Below are positions 32,473 to 40,239 of a DNA stretch of 40,585 nt, piece after piece; the first letter of the stretch is position 1, and each line of letters starts with the position of its first letter. Origin of the DNA: JBHPGW01 sp042569785 (GTDB taxonomy: Bacteria; Planctomycetota; Phycisphaerae; Sedimentisphaerales; Anaerobacaceae); the NCBI GenBank assembly GCA_042569785.1, contig JBHPGW010000022.1, forward strand, positions 1 to 40,585, read 5' to 3'. The notes beneath the pieces were generated by a model. It was given only the letters and a program-made list of their open reading frames with translations, searched no databases and was not told the origin of the DNA. The position numbers and the translations under genes were made by a program.

Positions 32473-33124
32473 CAAACTTAACAGAATATGGTTTTACATT
32501 GCGCGCGGGCTTTGCGCAATTTTCTGCAGGACATTATTGCGTCTGAAATTTCATGGCATCGAAAATGTCCCTGATGACGGAGCTTTTTTGATAATCAGCA
32601 ATCATCAAAGCTTTCTTGATCCCGTACTTTGCGGAATAGGATTGAAAAGGCATCTTCATTTTCTCGCGCGCGACTCTCTTTTTAAAAACCCTTTCTTTGG
32701 CAGGCTGATCTCTTCGGTCAATACGATCCCAGTTAAACGAGGCACCGCCGACCTGAGGGCGATGAAAGCAATTATCGCAAAACTCAAACAGGGCAGGGGG
32801 GTTTGCCTTTTTCCCGAAGGAACGCGATCCACAGATGGTAAAATAGCTGCTTTTAAGCCGGGACTCGGGCTTTTATGCAGACGCGGCAAAGCGGCGATCG
32901 TGCCCGTTACGATAGACGGAGCGTTTGAGTGTTGGCCTAAAAATAAAAAATTCTTTCACATCGGCGCAAAGATTGTAATATCTTATGGAAACTGCATTAC
33001 CTTTGAACAGATAAATAAGATGGACGATAGACAACTCGCTGAAAACCTGACAAGCACACTAAGACAAATGCAAACACAGATAAGAACAGAAAATAACAAA
33101 CAACCGTACCACTACACCCAATAA
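32453..33124 (+). CDS. plsC: 1-acyl-sn-glycerol-3-phosphate acyltransferase
   Basis: The protein (223 residues from this ATG; a TTG at 32423 is also open) has the acyltransferase motifs NHQSFLDP (NHxxxxD), a second block (NTIPVKRGTADLRAM), FPEGTRS and IVPVTIDG. It makes phosphatidic acid at the inner membrane. The N-terminus has a hydrophobic helix (IWFYIARGLCAIFCRTLL). It overlaps the 3' end of cmk by 20 bases. No SD is obvious. Confidence 0.92.
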   Translation: MSQKTTNKLNRIWFYIARGLCAIFCRTLLRLKFHGIENVPDDGAFLIISNHQSFLDPVLCGIGLKRHLHFLARDSLFKNPFFGRLISSVNTIPVKRGTADLRAMKAIIAKLKQGRGVCLFPEGTRSTDGKIAAFKPGLGLLCRRGKAAIVPVTIDGAFECWPKNKKFFHIGAKIVISYGNCITFEQINKMDDRQLAENLTSTLRQMQTQIRTENNKQPYHYTQ

Positions 33125-33141
33125 AAAAAGAAAGTTGTAGT

Positions 33142-33163
33142 TACCAGATACAAGATACTAATT
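33142..33163 (+). repeat. Degenerate agatac repeat abutting the ispH start
   Basis: The string accagatacaagatactaatt ends at the ATG at 33164. The tail agatactaatt is identical to the end of the element at 8741-8760 before another start codon. Confidence 0.5.
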
Positions 33164-33997
33164 ATGAAAGTTATAGTAGCGCAAAAATGTGGCTTTTGTC
33201 CGGGCGTAAAGAACGCTATCAGTATGGCTGAAAAAATACTCGAGCACCAGCAAGACGTCTATTGCCTCGGCCATATCATTCACAACAAGGATGTGGTCGA
33301 ACGGCTGGAACAAAAAGGGCTAAAAACCGTCAATGACCCGCAGCAGATCAAAACTGGAACCGTGCTGATCCGCTCTCACGGAGCGCCTCCCTCGCAGATC
33401 GACAAACTCAAAACAAAAGGGCTAAAAATCGAAGACGCCACCTGCGTATTGGTCAAAAGGGTCCAGAAAATAGCACAGAAGCTCGAAAAAGAGGGTTTCA
33501 AAGTCGTCGTTATCGGCGACCAGGACCATCCGGAGGTGCGAGCTGTTGTCGGATGCGTCAGTGATGTTTGTGTGATTGCCGATGAATCCGACTTATACAA
33601 CCTCAAGGGCTGTAAGAAGTTAGGTATTGTTTGCCAGACCACTAAAGGCCCGGAATTTTTCCATAAGATGGTCGCTGCTATTACCGAACTCGATTTTAAT
33701 GAGATCAAGGTTATAAACACTTTATGCAGGGAAACCATAAAAAGACAGCAATCGGCGGTCAAATTGTGCAAAAAAGTCGATATTATGTTCGTTCTCGGCG
33801 GCCTGGAAAGTGCAAACACACGAACCCTGGCCCAACTTTGTAAAAAATATAATAATCAAACGTTTCACTTGCAAAACTGGAAAGAATTTGATAAAAATAA
33901 GCTTTTTGGGAAAAAAGTTGCGGGTGTTACCGCTGGAGCCTCAACTCCAGAGTGGATAATTACAGAATTTGTAAGGAACCTGGAAGCTTTTGAATAA
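33164..33997 (+). CDS. ispH: 4-hydroxy-3-methylbut-2-enyl diphosphate reductase
   Basis: The 277-residue enzyme performs the last step of the MEP isoprenoid pathway with a [4Fe-4S] cluster. The three cluster Cys are in GFCPGV (C12), DATCVLVKRV and NTLCRET. Substrate His residues are in LGHIIHN, IRSHGAPP and DQDHPEV (with the catalytic Glu), QTTKG holds the Thr, and GLESANTRTL the Ser/Asn pair. DATC is followed by V instead of the common P, and the usual downstream His is Gln (KRVQ); neither is a cluster ligand. No SD; a degenerate repeat lies directly before the ATG. Confidence 0.95.
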   Translation: MKVIVAQKCGFCPGVKNAISMAEKILEHQQDVYCLGHIIHNKDVVERLEQKGLKTVNDPQQIKTGTVLIRSHGAPPSQIDKLKTKGLKIEDATCVLVKRVQKIAQKLEKEGFKVVVIGDQDHPEVRAVVGCVSDVCVIADESDLYNLKGCKKLGIVCQTTKGPEFFHKMVAAITELDFNEIKVINTLCRETIKRQQSAVKLCKKVDIMFVLGGLESANTRTLAQLCKKYNNQTFHLQNWKEFDKNKLFGKKVAGVTAGASTPEWIITEFVRNLEAFE

Positions 33998-34061
33998 AGA
34001 AGGTTATCAAAATTGCAGCAAATTATAAAAATAGCTTTGGCCAAAGGCCGAAACCTTAATT

Positions 34062-34089
34062 TTGACTTTTAACTTTTGATTTTTACATT
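34062..34089 (+). promoter_or_regulatory. Promoter of rpsA
   Basis: TTGACT (34062-34067) and TACATT (34084-34089) are 16 bp apart. The predicted start near 34096 gives a leader of about 170 bases that contains a series of hairpins. Confidence 0.4.
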
Positions 34090-34091
34090 TT

Positions 34092-34233
34092 CAAACTGAC
34101 CAATGGTCAGTTTGAGCAATTAATATTGGCTGCGTTGGCCAATATGTTTTATGAATTGTTAACTTTTAATTAAAGGTTGTGCTTTGTGGCACAACAGCTT
34201 TTCGGCGTAACTGTGGGGCGCCGAGGAAAAGCT
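34092..34233 (+). promoter_or_regulatory. Hairpin-rich leader of rpsA
   Basis: Four inverted repeats stand in a row. 34092-34114 has 11-bp perfect arms with a 1-base centre (caaactgacca/tggtcagtttg). 34123-34145 is atattggc/gccaatat, 34176-34195 gttgtgc/gcacaac, and 34196-34233 agcttttcggcg against cgccg...aaaagct. The last ends 31 bases before the ATG. The first straddles the predicted transcription start and could be a DNA operator. The rest would be leader RNA. Ribosomal protein S1 controls its own leader in E. coli through stacked hairpins, so autoregulation is a reasonable inference. Confidence 0.5.
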
Positions 34234-34264
34234 CAAAACAGACTCCACAAAGGGATTCAATTTT

Positions 34265-36190
34265 ATGGTAGATAGAAATATAATCAATAAATTAGGACTT
34301 TCAAGTGAGGATATTGACAATCAGGTTATCGAGTTATTTGGTGAACAGGAAAGCCAGCTTCTCGAAGAAGCTCTCAAGAGTAATGTAGACATACAAACGC
34401 CCGGAACTATTCTAAAGGGCAAGATCGTAACTCAGATCGGCAATGACGTCATAGTTGAAGTAGGTTTAAAAAGTGAAGGCGTTGTCGCTTCTGATGAGTT
34501 CGACGAACCCGATGAAATACAACCAGGCAAAGAAATTGAAGTACTGCTCGAAGAAACCGATTCAGGTTCAGGCAGTGGCCTTATAATACTGAGCAAACGA
34601 AAAGCCGACCGGATCAGAGGCTGGGAACGTATTATTGAGAGCAAAGCGGAAGGAGACACCGTTTCTGGAAAAGTCATCAGGCGTATCAAAGGCGGTCTGC
34701 TTGTAGATATCGGCGTGCCGGTATTTTTGCCTGCTTCACAGGTCGATATCAGAAGACCTGGTGATATCAGCAGATTCATTGGGAAAGATCTCGACTGCAA
34801 GATATTGAAAATTGACGTCGAAGGACGGAACATCGTCATTTCAAGAAGAAAACTCATCGAAGAGGAACGTAAATCCAGCAAAGAGAAGATTTTAGCCGAA
34901 ATCGAGGTGGGCCAGACAAGAAAAGGTGTCGTCAAGAACATCGCCGACTTTGGTGTATTTGTCGACCTGGGCGGTCTCGACGGGCTTCTGCATATATCTG
35001 ACCTCAGCTGGGGAAGAATTTCTCATCCTTCCGAGGTCGTTGAACTCGACCAGGAGATCGATTGCATAGTTATTGGCGTAGACGTTGACCATGAAAAGAT
35101 TTCGTTAGGTATGAAGCAGAAGACAAAGAGTCCATGGGAAACCGTCGAAGAAAATTACCCGATCGGCAAAAAGGTCTCCGGTAAAGTTGTCAACGTAATG
35201 AACTACGGGGTTTTCATTCGCCTCGAAGATGGTATTGAAGGCCTCGTTCATATCAGCGAGATGAGTTGGACCAAACGGCTCAGTCATCCAAGCGAAATGC
35301 TGAATCTCAGTGACGAAATAGAGGTCATCGTTTTAAGCGTCAACAGGGAAAAGCAGGAAATCTCGTTAGGATTAAAGCAGACCGAGGTCAACCCATGGTC
35401 CGTAGCTTCACAGAAATACCCATCAGGTACCATAGTTACTGCCATCGTCAGAAGCATTACAAACTTCGGTGCTTTTGTTGAGATAGAAGACGGCATTGAC
35501 GGGATGATTCACATCTCTGACTTTAGCTGGACGAGAAAATACAACCATCCAAGTGAGATCGTTAAAAAGGGCCAGGACATCAAATGTGTTGTGCTTGAAG
35601 TCGATGAGCAGAGACAGCGAGTATCTTTAGGCATTAAGCAGCTTACAGAAGACCCATGGATCCGTGCCATACCTGAAAAATATATTCCAGGCCACATTAT
35701 TAAAGGTACAGTTACAAAACTCACCAACTTTGGTGTCTTCGTGGAGCTTGAAAACGAGCTTGAAGGCTTACTTCACATTTCAGAACTTGCCGACCAGAAG
35801 ATAGAAAAGCCGCAGGATATTGTCAACCAGGGCGACGAAGTTGAAGTCAAGATATTAAAAGTCGATACCGATGTACGCAAGATCGGCCTATCTCTAAGAA
35901 GGGCACAATGGGCCGCTGAAGAGCAGGGCGATACAAAAGAACCTGCTCCTGCTTCAACTCCAGAGCCTTCAATGCCGATCGGTGTCCAGACAGTTTTTTC
36001 AAATAGTGATATCGGTAAGCCAGAAGAGACTCAGCAAGATCAGGAACAGGCTAAAGCCGAAGAACCTGCTCAAGTAGAAGAAACACCCGAACAGGCTCCA
36101 GAAGAAGCTGCTGTGGAAGAAACACCAGAAGTCGAAGCCGATACCGAACAGAAGTCTGAGCCTGAAGCTGACGCCGAAGAAAAAGAATAA
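34265..36190 (+). CDS. rpsA: Ribosomal protein S1 with six S1 domains
   Basis: The 641-residue protein has six S1 (OB-fold) RNA-binding domains at about residues 45-110, 130-200, 215-285, 300-370, 388-457 and 475-545. The last four share the FGVFV/YGVFI...GLLHISDLSW-type motif. The first two are degenerate, as in the ribosome-binding domains of S1. The final ~85 residues are an acidic Glu/Pro/Ala tail (QDQEQAKAEEPAQVEE), longer than usual. S1 recruits mRNAs lacking a strong SD, which fits the many SD-less genes here. SD aaggga precedes the ATG. The order ispH then rpsA is conserved in several phyla. Confidence 0.95.
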   Translation: MVDRNIINKLGLSSEDIDNQVIELFGEQESQLLEEALKSNVDIQTPGTILKGKIVTQIGNDVIVEVGLKSEGVVASDEFDEPDEIQPGKEIEVLLEETDSGSGSGLIILSKRKADRIRGWERIIESKAEGDTVSGKVIRRIKGGLLVDIGVPVFLPASQVDIRRPGDISRFIGKDLDCKILKIDVEGRNIVISRRKLIEEERKSSKEKILAEIEVGQTRKGVVKNIADFGVFVDLGGLDGLLHISDLSWGRISHPSEVVELDQEIDCIVIGVDVDHEKISLGMKQKTKSPWETVEENYPIGKKVSGKVVNVMNYGVFIRLEDGIEGLVHISEMSWTKRLSHPSEMLNLSDEIEVIVLSVNREKQEISLGLKQTEVNPWSVASQKYPSGTIVTAIVRSITNFGAFVEIEDGIDGMIHISDFSWTRKYNHPSEIVKKGQDIKCVVLEVDEQRQRVSLGIKQLTEDPWIRAIPEKYIPGHIIKGTVTKLTNFGVFVELENELEGLLHISELADQKIEKPQDIVNQGDEVEVKILKVDTDVRKIGLSLRRAQWAAEEQGDTKEPAPASTPEPSMPIGVQTVFSNSDIGKPEETQQDQEQAKAEEPAQVEETPEQAPEEAAVEETPEVEADTEQKSEPEADAEEKE

Positions 36191-36272
36191 GTTTGATTCT
36201 TTGCTAAACTGAAAAATTGATTCGTTAAACTCGATTGAATATTGAGCCGATATTTAACGTAGGTTTGGGCTG

Positions 36273-36301
36273 TTGAAAGCTAATTCTTCAGTTCATAATA
36301 T
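36273..36301 (+). promoter_or_regulatory. Promoter of the sigma factor gene
   Basis: TTGAAA (36273-36278) and TAATAT (36296-36301) are exactly 17 bp apart. The predicted start is near 36308, giving a leader of some 30-60 bases depending on the start codon of the sigma gene. Confidence 0.6.
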
Positions 36302-36339
36302 TGGCGAAATTTATACTTATGTAGCCCTTATGGCCTATC

Positions 36340-37197
36340 TTGCAGAATGGCCTGGGGCGGGAGGTTATTATCGCTTTTGATGTAACCATTAGAGAGTATC
36401 TCAAAGAAATTGACGAATCACCGTTGTTGACTTTCGAACAGGAGCAGGAACTTGGTAAACTCGTTGTCGAAGAAAACGATCCAGCCGCTCGTGAAAAATT
36501 GGTAAGAAGCAATCTCAGGCTCGTAGTCAGCATCGCAAAAAAGTTTGCTAATCGTGGAATGAGTCTCGGTGATCTGATCGAAGAGGGCAATCTGGGCCTG
36601 ATCAAGGCTGTCGATTATTTTGATCCTGAACGAGGCACACGTTTCAGTACATATGCCGCATGGTGGATCAAGCAAAGTATTAAAAGGGCTCTGCTGACAA
36701 ATGTTCAGCCGGTACACATTCCAACATACATGGTTGCTCTTATCAATCAGTGGAAGCATTATTCTGCCGCACTGGAAAACAAGCTTGGCAGGACACCTCA
36801 ACTCGAAGAGATTGCCGATGTGATGGACCTGCCGCCGAAAAAGGCAAAAGTCATTTACGGAATAGTTAAGGTACTAAGCGGCATCCGTAACGTATCGGCT
36901 TCAGGTGAAAACGATAATGACGATGCGGAGTCTATCGAAGCTTTTTTGCAGGACAAAAATACCGGCCAACCTGGCGATCATCTTGCCGCCGAAGAGGACC
37001 AGCACAAGCTCTTAAAGCTGCTCGAAGAGATCGATTCAAGGGAAGCTGCCGTCCTGAAGCTTCATTATGGCCTTACTGATGGAAAGCCTTTATCTCTGCG
37101 AGAGATCGGTGAAAAGTTAGGCCTGACAAGAGAAAGGATCCGTCAAATTCAGAGAGCCGCACTGACCAAACTTTACGAGTATATGCACGAAGACTGA
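36340..37197 (+). CDS. Sigma-70 family RNA polymerase sigma factor
   Basis: Up to 285 residues. Region 1.2 (FDVTIREYLKEIDESPLLTFEQEQELG) is followed by region 2 (REKLVRSNLRLVVSIAKKFANRG; LIEEGNLGLIKAVDYFDPERGTRFSTYAAWWIKQSIKRAL, with the -10 melting aromatic residues), region 3 (RTPQLEEIADVMDLP) and region 4 (LSLREIGEKLGLTRERIRQIQ, the -35 HTH). Region 1.1 is absent. The size suits an RpoD/RpoS-type primary or primary-like factor. The start is uncertain: TTG at 36340 has no SD, while a strong gggcgggagg (36354-36363) is followed by no ATG, GTG or TTG in frame. It may begin at an ATT/ATC. apt follows 13 bases later. Confidence 0.93.
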   Translation: MQNGLGREVIIAFDVTIREYLKEIDESPLLTFEQEQELGKLVVEENDPAAREKLVRSNLRLVVSIAKKFANRGMSLGDLIEEGNLGLIKAVDYFDPERGTRFSTYAAWWIKQSIKRALLTNVQPVHIPTYMVALINQWKHYSAALENKLGRTPQLEEIADVMDLPPKKAKVIYGIVKVLSGIRNVSASGENDNDDAESIEAFLQDKNTGQPGDHLAAEEDQHKLLKLLEEIDSREAAVLKLHYGLTDGKPLSLREIGEKLGLTRERIRQIQRAALTKLYEYMHED

Positions 37198-37210
37198 TCG
37201 GAGACCTGTA

Positions 37211-37738
37211 ATGACAAAACAAAACATCAATCTCGAAAAATACATTCGCTCTATACCGGATTGGCCTAAAAAGGGCATCCTCTTTCGCGACATCACCCCT
37301 TTATTAGCCGACGCAGGTGCGCTTAACGCCGCAATAGAGGTGCTGGCCGAAACTTTTAAGGGACTATCCGTCGATTCTGTTGTTGCCGTCGAAGCCAGAG
37401 GTTTTGTTTTCGGCTCTGCCGTCGCTCAAAAACTCGGTGTCGGTTTCGTACCGGTTAGAAAAAAAGGCAAACTGCCATACAAAACCGAATCCGTCACATA
37501 CGATCTTGAATACGGTACCGACACCTTAGAGATACATACCGATGCAGTAAAAGAAGGCGCAAATGTCTTAATGATCGACGATTTGCTGGCAACAGGCGGA
37601 ACAATGGCCGCTGCGTGTAAGCTCGTGGAAAAGATCGGCGGCAACGTCGTCGCGATTTCCTGTCTTATTGAGCTTACAGAACTGGGCGGCAGAGAAAAAC
37701 TCGCTGGTTACAACATCAAATCTGTCATAACATATTAA
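37211..37738 (+). CDS. apt: Adenine phosphoribosyltransferase
   Basis: The 175-residue purine-salvage enzyme makes AMP from adenine and PRPP. IPDWPKKGILFRDITPLL and VVAVEARGFVFGSAVAQKLG are typical Apt, and VLMIDDLLATGGTMAAACKL is the PRPP-binding loop. SD cggag (37199-37203) precedes the ATG. It lies between the sigma factor and aroB, co-directional. Confidence 0.96.
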   Translation: MTKQNINLEKYIRSIPDWPKKGILFRDITPLLADAGALNAAIEVLAETFKGLSVDSVVAVEARGFVFGSAVAQKLGVGFVPVRKKGKLPYKTESVTYDLEYGTDTLEIHTDAVKEGANVLMIDDLLATGGTMAAACKLVEKIGGNVVAISCLIELTELGGREKLAGYNIKSVITY

Positions 37739-37770
37739 TAACCCCAAACTCTTCTTACCGCAGGATAAAA

Positions 37771-38871
37771 ATGTCACAAATTAAAGTTAAAATTCCAGTT
37801 GTAAAAGCAGGCAGTTACAAAATATCGATAGGCAAAGATATCCTCGGTTCGTTATGGGACAGAATAGAAGCTGATTTCCAAAACAAGAGCTTCTTTGTTG
37901 TCACCGACAGTAATCTGGTCTCGGCAGGGCACCTGGAAAAACTACTGGTTGGGAGAGATGTCCCAACTTACATAATAGATCCGCCCGGCGAAACTTCAAA
38001 GAATATCGATACCGTTGTCGCCATAGTCGAGAAAATGGAAAAAGGCTGTTTCGGCAGGGACGCTTGTCTCGTCGCTCTTGGCGGTGGAACGGTAGGTGAC
38101 ATCGCAGGATTCGCAGCGGCTATTTTCAAAAGGGGCGTTCAGGTCGTCCAAATTCCCACCACTCCCGTCTCTCAGGCGGATTCTTCCGTAGGTGGCAAGA
38201 CAGGTGTCGATTCGTCGTTAAGCAAGAACGCATTTGGTGCTTTCTGGCAACCAGCCACTGTCTACATCGACGTTGCAACTTTAGCTACGCTCGAGACCCG
38301 AGTCTTCTGCGCCGGCCTGGTCGAATCCATAAAGCACGCACTGATCGCTGACGAAAAGTACTTTGATTTCCTCGATAATAATATCGACGCCATCTGCGAC
38401 AGGCAGTTCGACGTACTCGAAAAAATGGCACAATACAATTGCAAAATCAAAGCTGCCGTTGTCGAAGCCGACCCTTACGAGAAAAATCAGCGAAGATGTT
38501 TAAATTACGGCCACACAATAGGCCACGCAGTCGAAACTGCAAGCGGTTTTGACCTGCTTCACGGCGAAGCGGTCGCGATCGGTATTATTGGAGCCTCGTT
38601 GATAGAGATAAAAATGGGACTTGGTGACAATCAAAGGCTTAAAAAAATCCGCGACATCTTTGCCAAAATCGGCGTTCCTACCACAATTTCAAAGGATTTG
38701 GGCAAAGAGACCCTTATTGGTATCATAAAAAGGGACAAAAAAGCAATTAATATGTGGCCGAGATTCGTTTTAATTGATAAAATAGGCCATGTCTACTGCA
38801 TGGAGGGGCAGTGGGCGGTCGAGGTACCAAGGGATATGGTCGAAAATGTTATAGATCAATTGTATGAATAA
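37771..38871 (+). CDS. aroB: 3-dehydroquinate synthase
   Basis: The 366-residue NAD-dependent enzyme converts DAHP to 3-dehydroquinate. VALGGGTVGDIAGFAAAIFKRG is the NAD-binding segment. QADSSVGGKTGVD, GAFWQP, VESIKHALIAD (metal Glu) and NYGHTIGHAVET with LLHGEAVAIG (metal His residues) follow. The common PTTLLAQVDSS reads PTTPVSQADSS, a minor variation. With aroA and aroC 14 kb away it represents the shikimate pathway. The SD is weak (caggat). Confidence 0.93.
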   Translation: MSQIKVKIPVVKAGSYKISIGKDILGSLWDRIEADFQNKSFFVVTDSNLVSAGHLEKLLVGRDVPTYIIDPPGETSKNIDTVVAIVEKMEKGCFGRDACLVALGGGTVGDIAGFAAAIFKRGVQVVQIPTTPVSQADSSVGGKTGVDSSLSKNAFGAFWQPATVYIDVATLATLETRVFCAGLVESIKHALIADEKYFDFLDNNIDAICDRQFDVLEKMAQYNCKIKAAVVEADPYEKNQRRCLNYGHTIGHAVETASGFDLLHGEAVAIGIIGASLIEIKMGLGDNQRLKKIRDIFAKIGVPTTISKDLGKETLIGIIKRDKKAINMWPRFVLIDKIGHVYCMEGQWAVEVPRDMVENVIDQLYE

Positions 38872-38895
38872 TTTTGTTAGGTAAAGGATGAAAAG

Positions 38896-39840
38896 ATGTT
38901 TAGAGAGAAAATTAAAGTTTTAGATTGTACTATCAGAGATGGTGGACTTATCAACGATCACTTTTTTGACGATAATTTCGTTCGTGCCGTATACAAGGCA
39001 CTTTCAAAAAGCGGTATCGACTATATAGAAATGGGGTATCGCGCAAGCAGAGAGATTTCCCCCGAGTCCGGTTTCGGCCCATGGAAGTACTGTGACGACA
39101 ACAAGATAAGAAAGGTTATTGACGGTATCGAGTCCGACCTCAAGATCGCCATTATGGTGGATGCCCATCGCGTCAAAGAGCAGCACTTTGCACCGGTTGA
39201 CGAAAGCCCGGTAGATATGATCAGGGTTGCGACCTATGTCAAGGACATGGACAAGGCTATTGATCTTGTCAATCGAACCCACGATCTCGGCTATGAAACA
39301 ACCGTAAATATTATGGCCATTTCACGCGAGATAGAGCCGGACCTTGCCGAAGCACTGAAACAAGTTGCCGAAACCCCGGCACTGGCGGTTTACATTGTCG
39401 ATAGCTTTGGAGCACTGTACTGCGAACAGATCGAATACCTTGTCAATCTCTACAAAAAGTATTTGCCGGGCAAGGAAGTTGGCATACACTGCCATAACAA
39501 TCAGCAGCTTGCTTATGCCAACACTATAGAGGGCATTATCCACGATGCCAATTACCTCGACGCCTCACTTTTCGGTATCGGACGAGGTCCGGGAAATTGT
39601 CCGCTTGAGTTACTTGTCGGCTTTTTGAAAAACCCGAAATTTTCACTCTCGCCGATACTAAAGGCTATAGAGGACCTAATGCTGCCTTTGCGCAATGAGA
39701 TCGAATGGGGTTATATCATCCCATACATGGTTACCAGCATATTGAACGAACATCCACGAGCAGCTATTGCTATGCGAAAAACCGAAAACAAAGACAAATA
39801 TGCCGAGTTCTACGAAGAAATAAGAGATGCCGTAGACTGA
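38896..39840 (+). CDS. DRE-TIM metallolyase/aldolase (HMGL-like)
   Basis: The 314-residue TIM-barrel protein begins IKVLDCTIRDGGLIND, a DRE-TIM motif (D-x-T-x-R-D-G) carrying the metal-binding Asp and catalytic Arg. GIHCHNNQQLAYAN supplies the HxHN metal site, and FGIGRGPGNCPLELL the glycine-rich closing loop. It resembles 4-hydroxy-2-oxovalerate aldolase catalytic domains more than isopropylmalate synthase, as it is short and has no regulatory domain. SD aaagga lies before the ATG. It is 24 bases after aroB and ends at a strong terminator. The substrate is unknown; a pyruvate-type aldol reaction is likely. Confidence 0.82.
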   Translation: MFREKIKVLDCTIRDGGLINDHFFDDNFVRAVYKALSKSGIDYIEMGYRASREISPESGFGPWKYCDDNKIRKVIDGIESDLKIAIMVDAHRVKEQHFAPVDESPVDMIRVATYVKDMDKAIDLVNRTHDLGYETTVNIMAISREIEPDLAEALKQVAETPALAVYIVDSFGALYCEQIEYLVNLYKKYLPGKEVGIHCHNNQQLAYANTIEGIIHDANYLDASLFGIGRGPGNCPLELLVGFLKNPKFSLSPILKAIEDLMLPLRNEIEWGYIIPYMVTSILNEHPRAAIAMRKTENKDKYAEFYEEIRDAVD

Positions 39841-39867
39841 TTTTTAAATCACGCAAACAGAACACAC

Positions 39868-39899
39868 AGCCCCCATGATTGACTCTGGGGGCTTTTTTT
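39868..39899 (+). terminator. Rho-independent terminator after the aldolase gene
   Basis: agccccc (39868-39874) and gggggct (39887-39893) form a 7-bp G/C-rich stem with a 12-base loop, followed by a run of T to 39899. It closes the sigma-apt-aroB-aldolase group. Confidence 0.9.
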
Positions 39900-39940
39900 A
39901 TGCACACAGCAATAACAAGTGTTAAGAGCATATTTTTTTC

Positions 39941-39970
39941 TTGACACTGCAGGCCTCAAAAAAATATAAT
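39941..39970 (+). promoter_or_regulatory. Perfect-consensus sigma-70 promoter
   Basis: TTGACA (39941-39946) and TATAAT (39965-39970), both perfect, are 18 bp apart. The predicted start is near 39977. It is the only pair in the window in which I see both boxes matching fully. Confidence 0.8.
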
Positions 39971-39976
39971 CGAGTT

Positions 39977-40135
39977 TGTTCTATTACCTTTTTTCTTAGG
40001 CGAGATTTTTCAAAGATAATAATTGAAGTTTTATTTTGTGTTCGCGAGTTTCATATGCTGTCCGTGTATGGATTGAGGAAGGTGATGTAACCAATAGATC
40101 GCTTCCGGTCATGAAATCTCGGACGGCATTTTTCT
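39977..40135 (+). ncRNA. Candidate structured RNA or riboregulator upstream of the EF-G-like gene
   Basis: About 160 non-coding bases follow a perfect promoter. Segment A gagtttcat (40046-40054) pairs with A' atgaaatctc (40111-40120) with one bulge. B tgctgtccg (40056-40064) pairs with B' cggacggca (40120-40128) over 9 bp including one G-U. The order A-B-A'-B' is that of a pseudoknot. Inside, ggaag (40077-40081) pairs with cttcc (40102-40106) and gat with atc. B' is followed by tttttct, a weak terminator. It may be an independent small RNA or the leader of the gene at 40240. No known family (6S, SRP, GEMM) fits by eye. Confidence 0.4.
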
Positions 40136-40158
40136 AACATTTTTCTCTGAAAAATTAC

Positions 40159-40188
40159 TTGCCGTACACCCCCAAACTGTTGTAGAAT
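40159..40188 (+). promoter_or_regulatory. Possible second promoter before the EF-G-like gene
   Basis: TTGCCG (40159-40164) and TAGAAT (40183-40188) are 18 bp apart and lie about 50 bases before the GTG start. If used, the EF-G-like gene would be expressed independently of the upstream structured RNA. Confidence 0.3.
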
Positions 40189-40239
40189 TGTAAATTTCGA
40201 TAAATAATCAATTAGAACAGGCTATTTGGAGGCTCGAAA

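Noticed and set aside
40046..40128. Signal recognition particle or 6S RNA
   Set aside because: The SRP GGUCAGG/GGAAGG-AGCAGCC core and the 6S end-to-end stem are absent.
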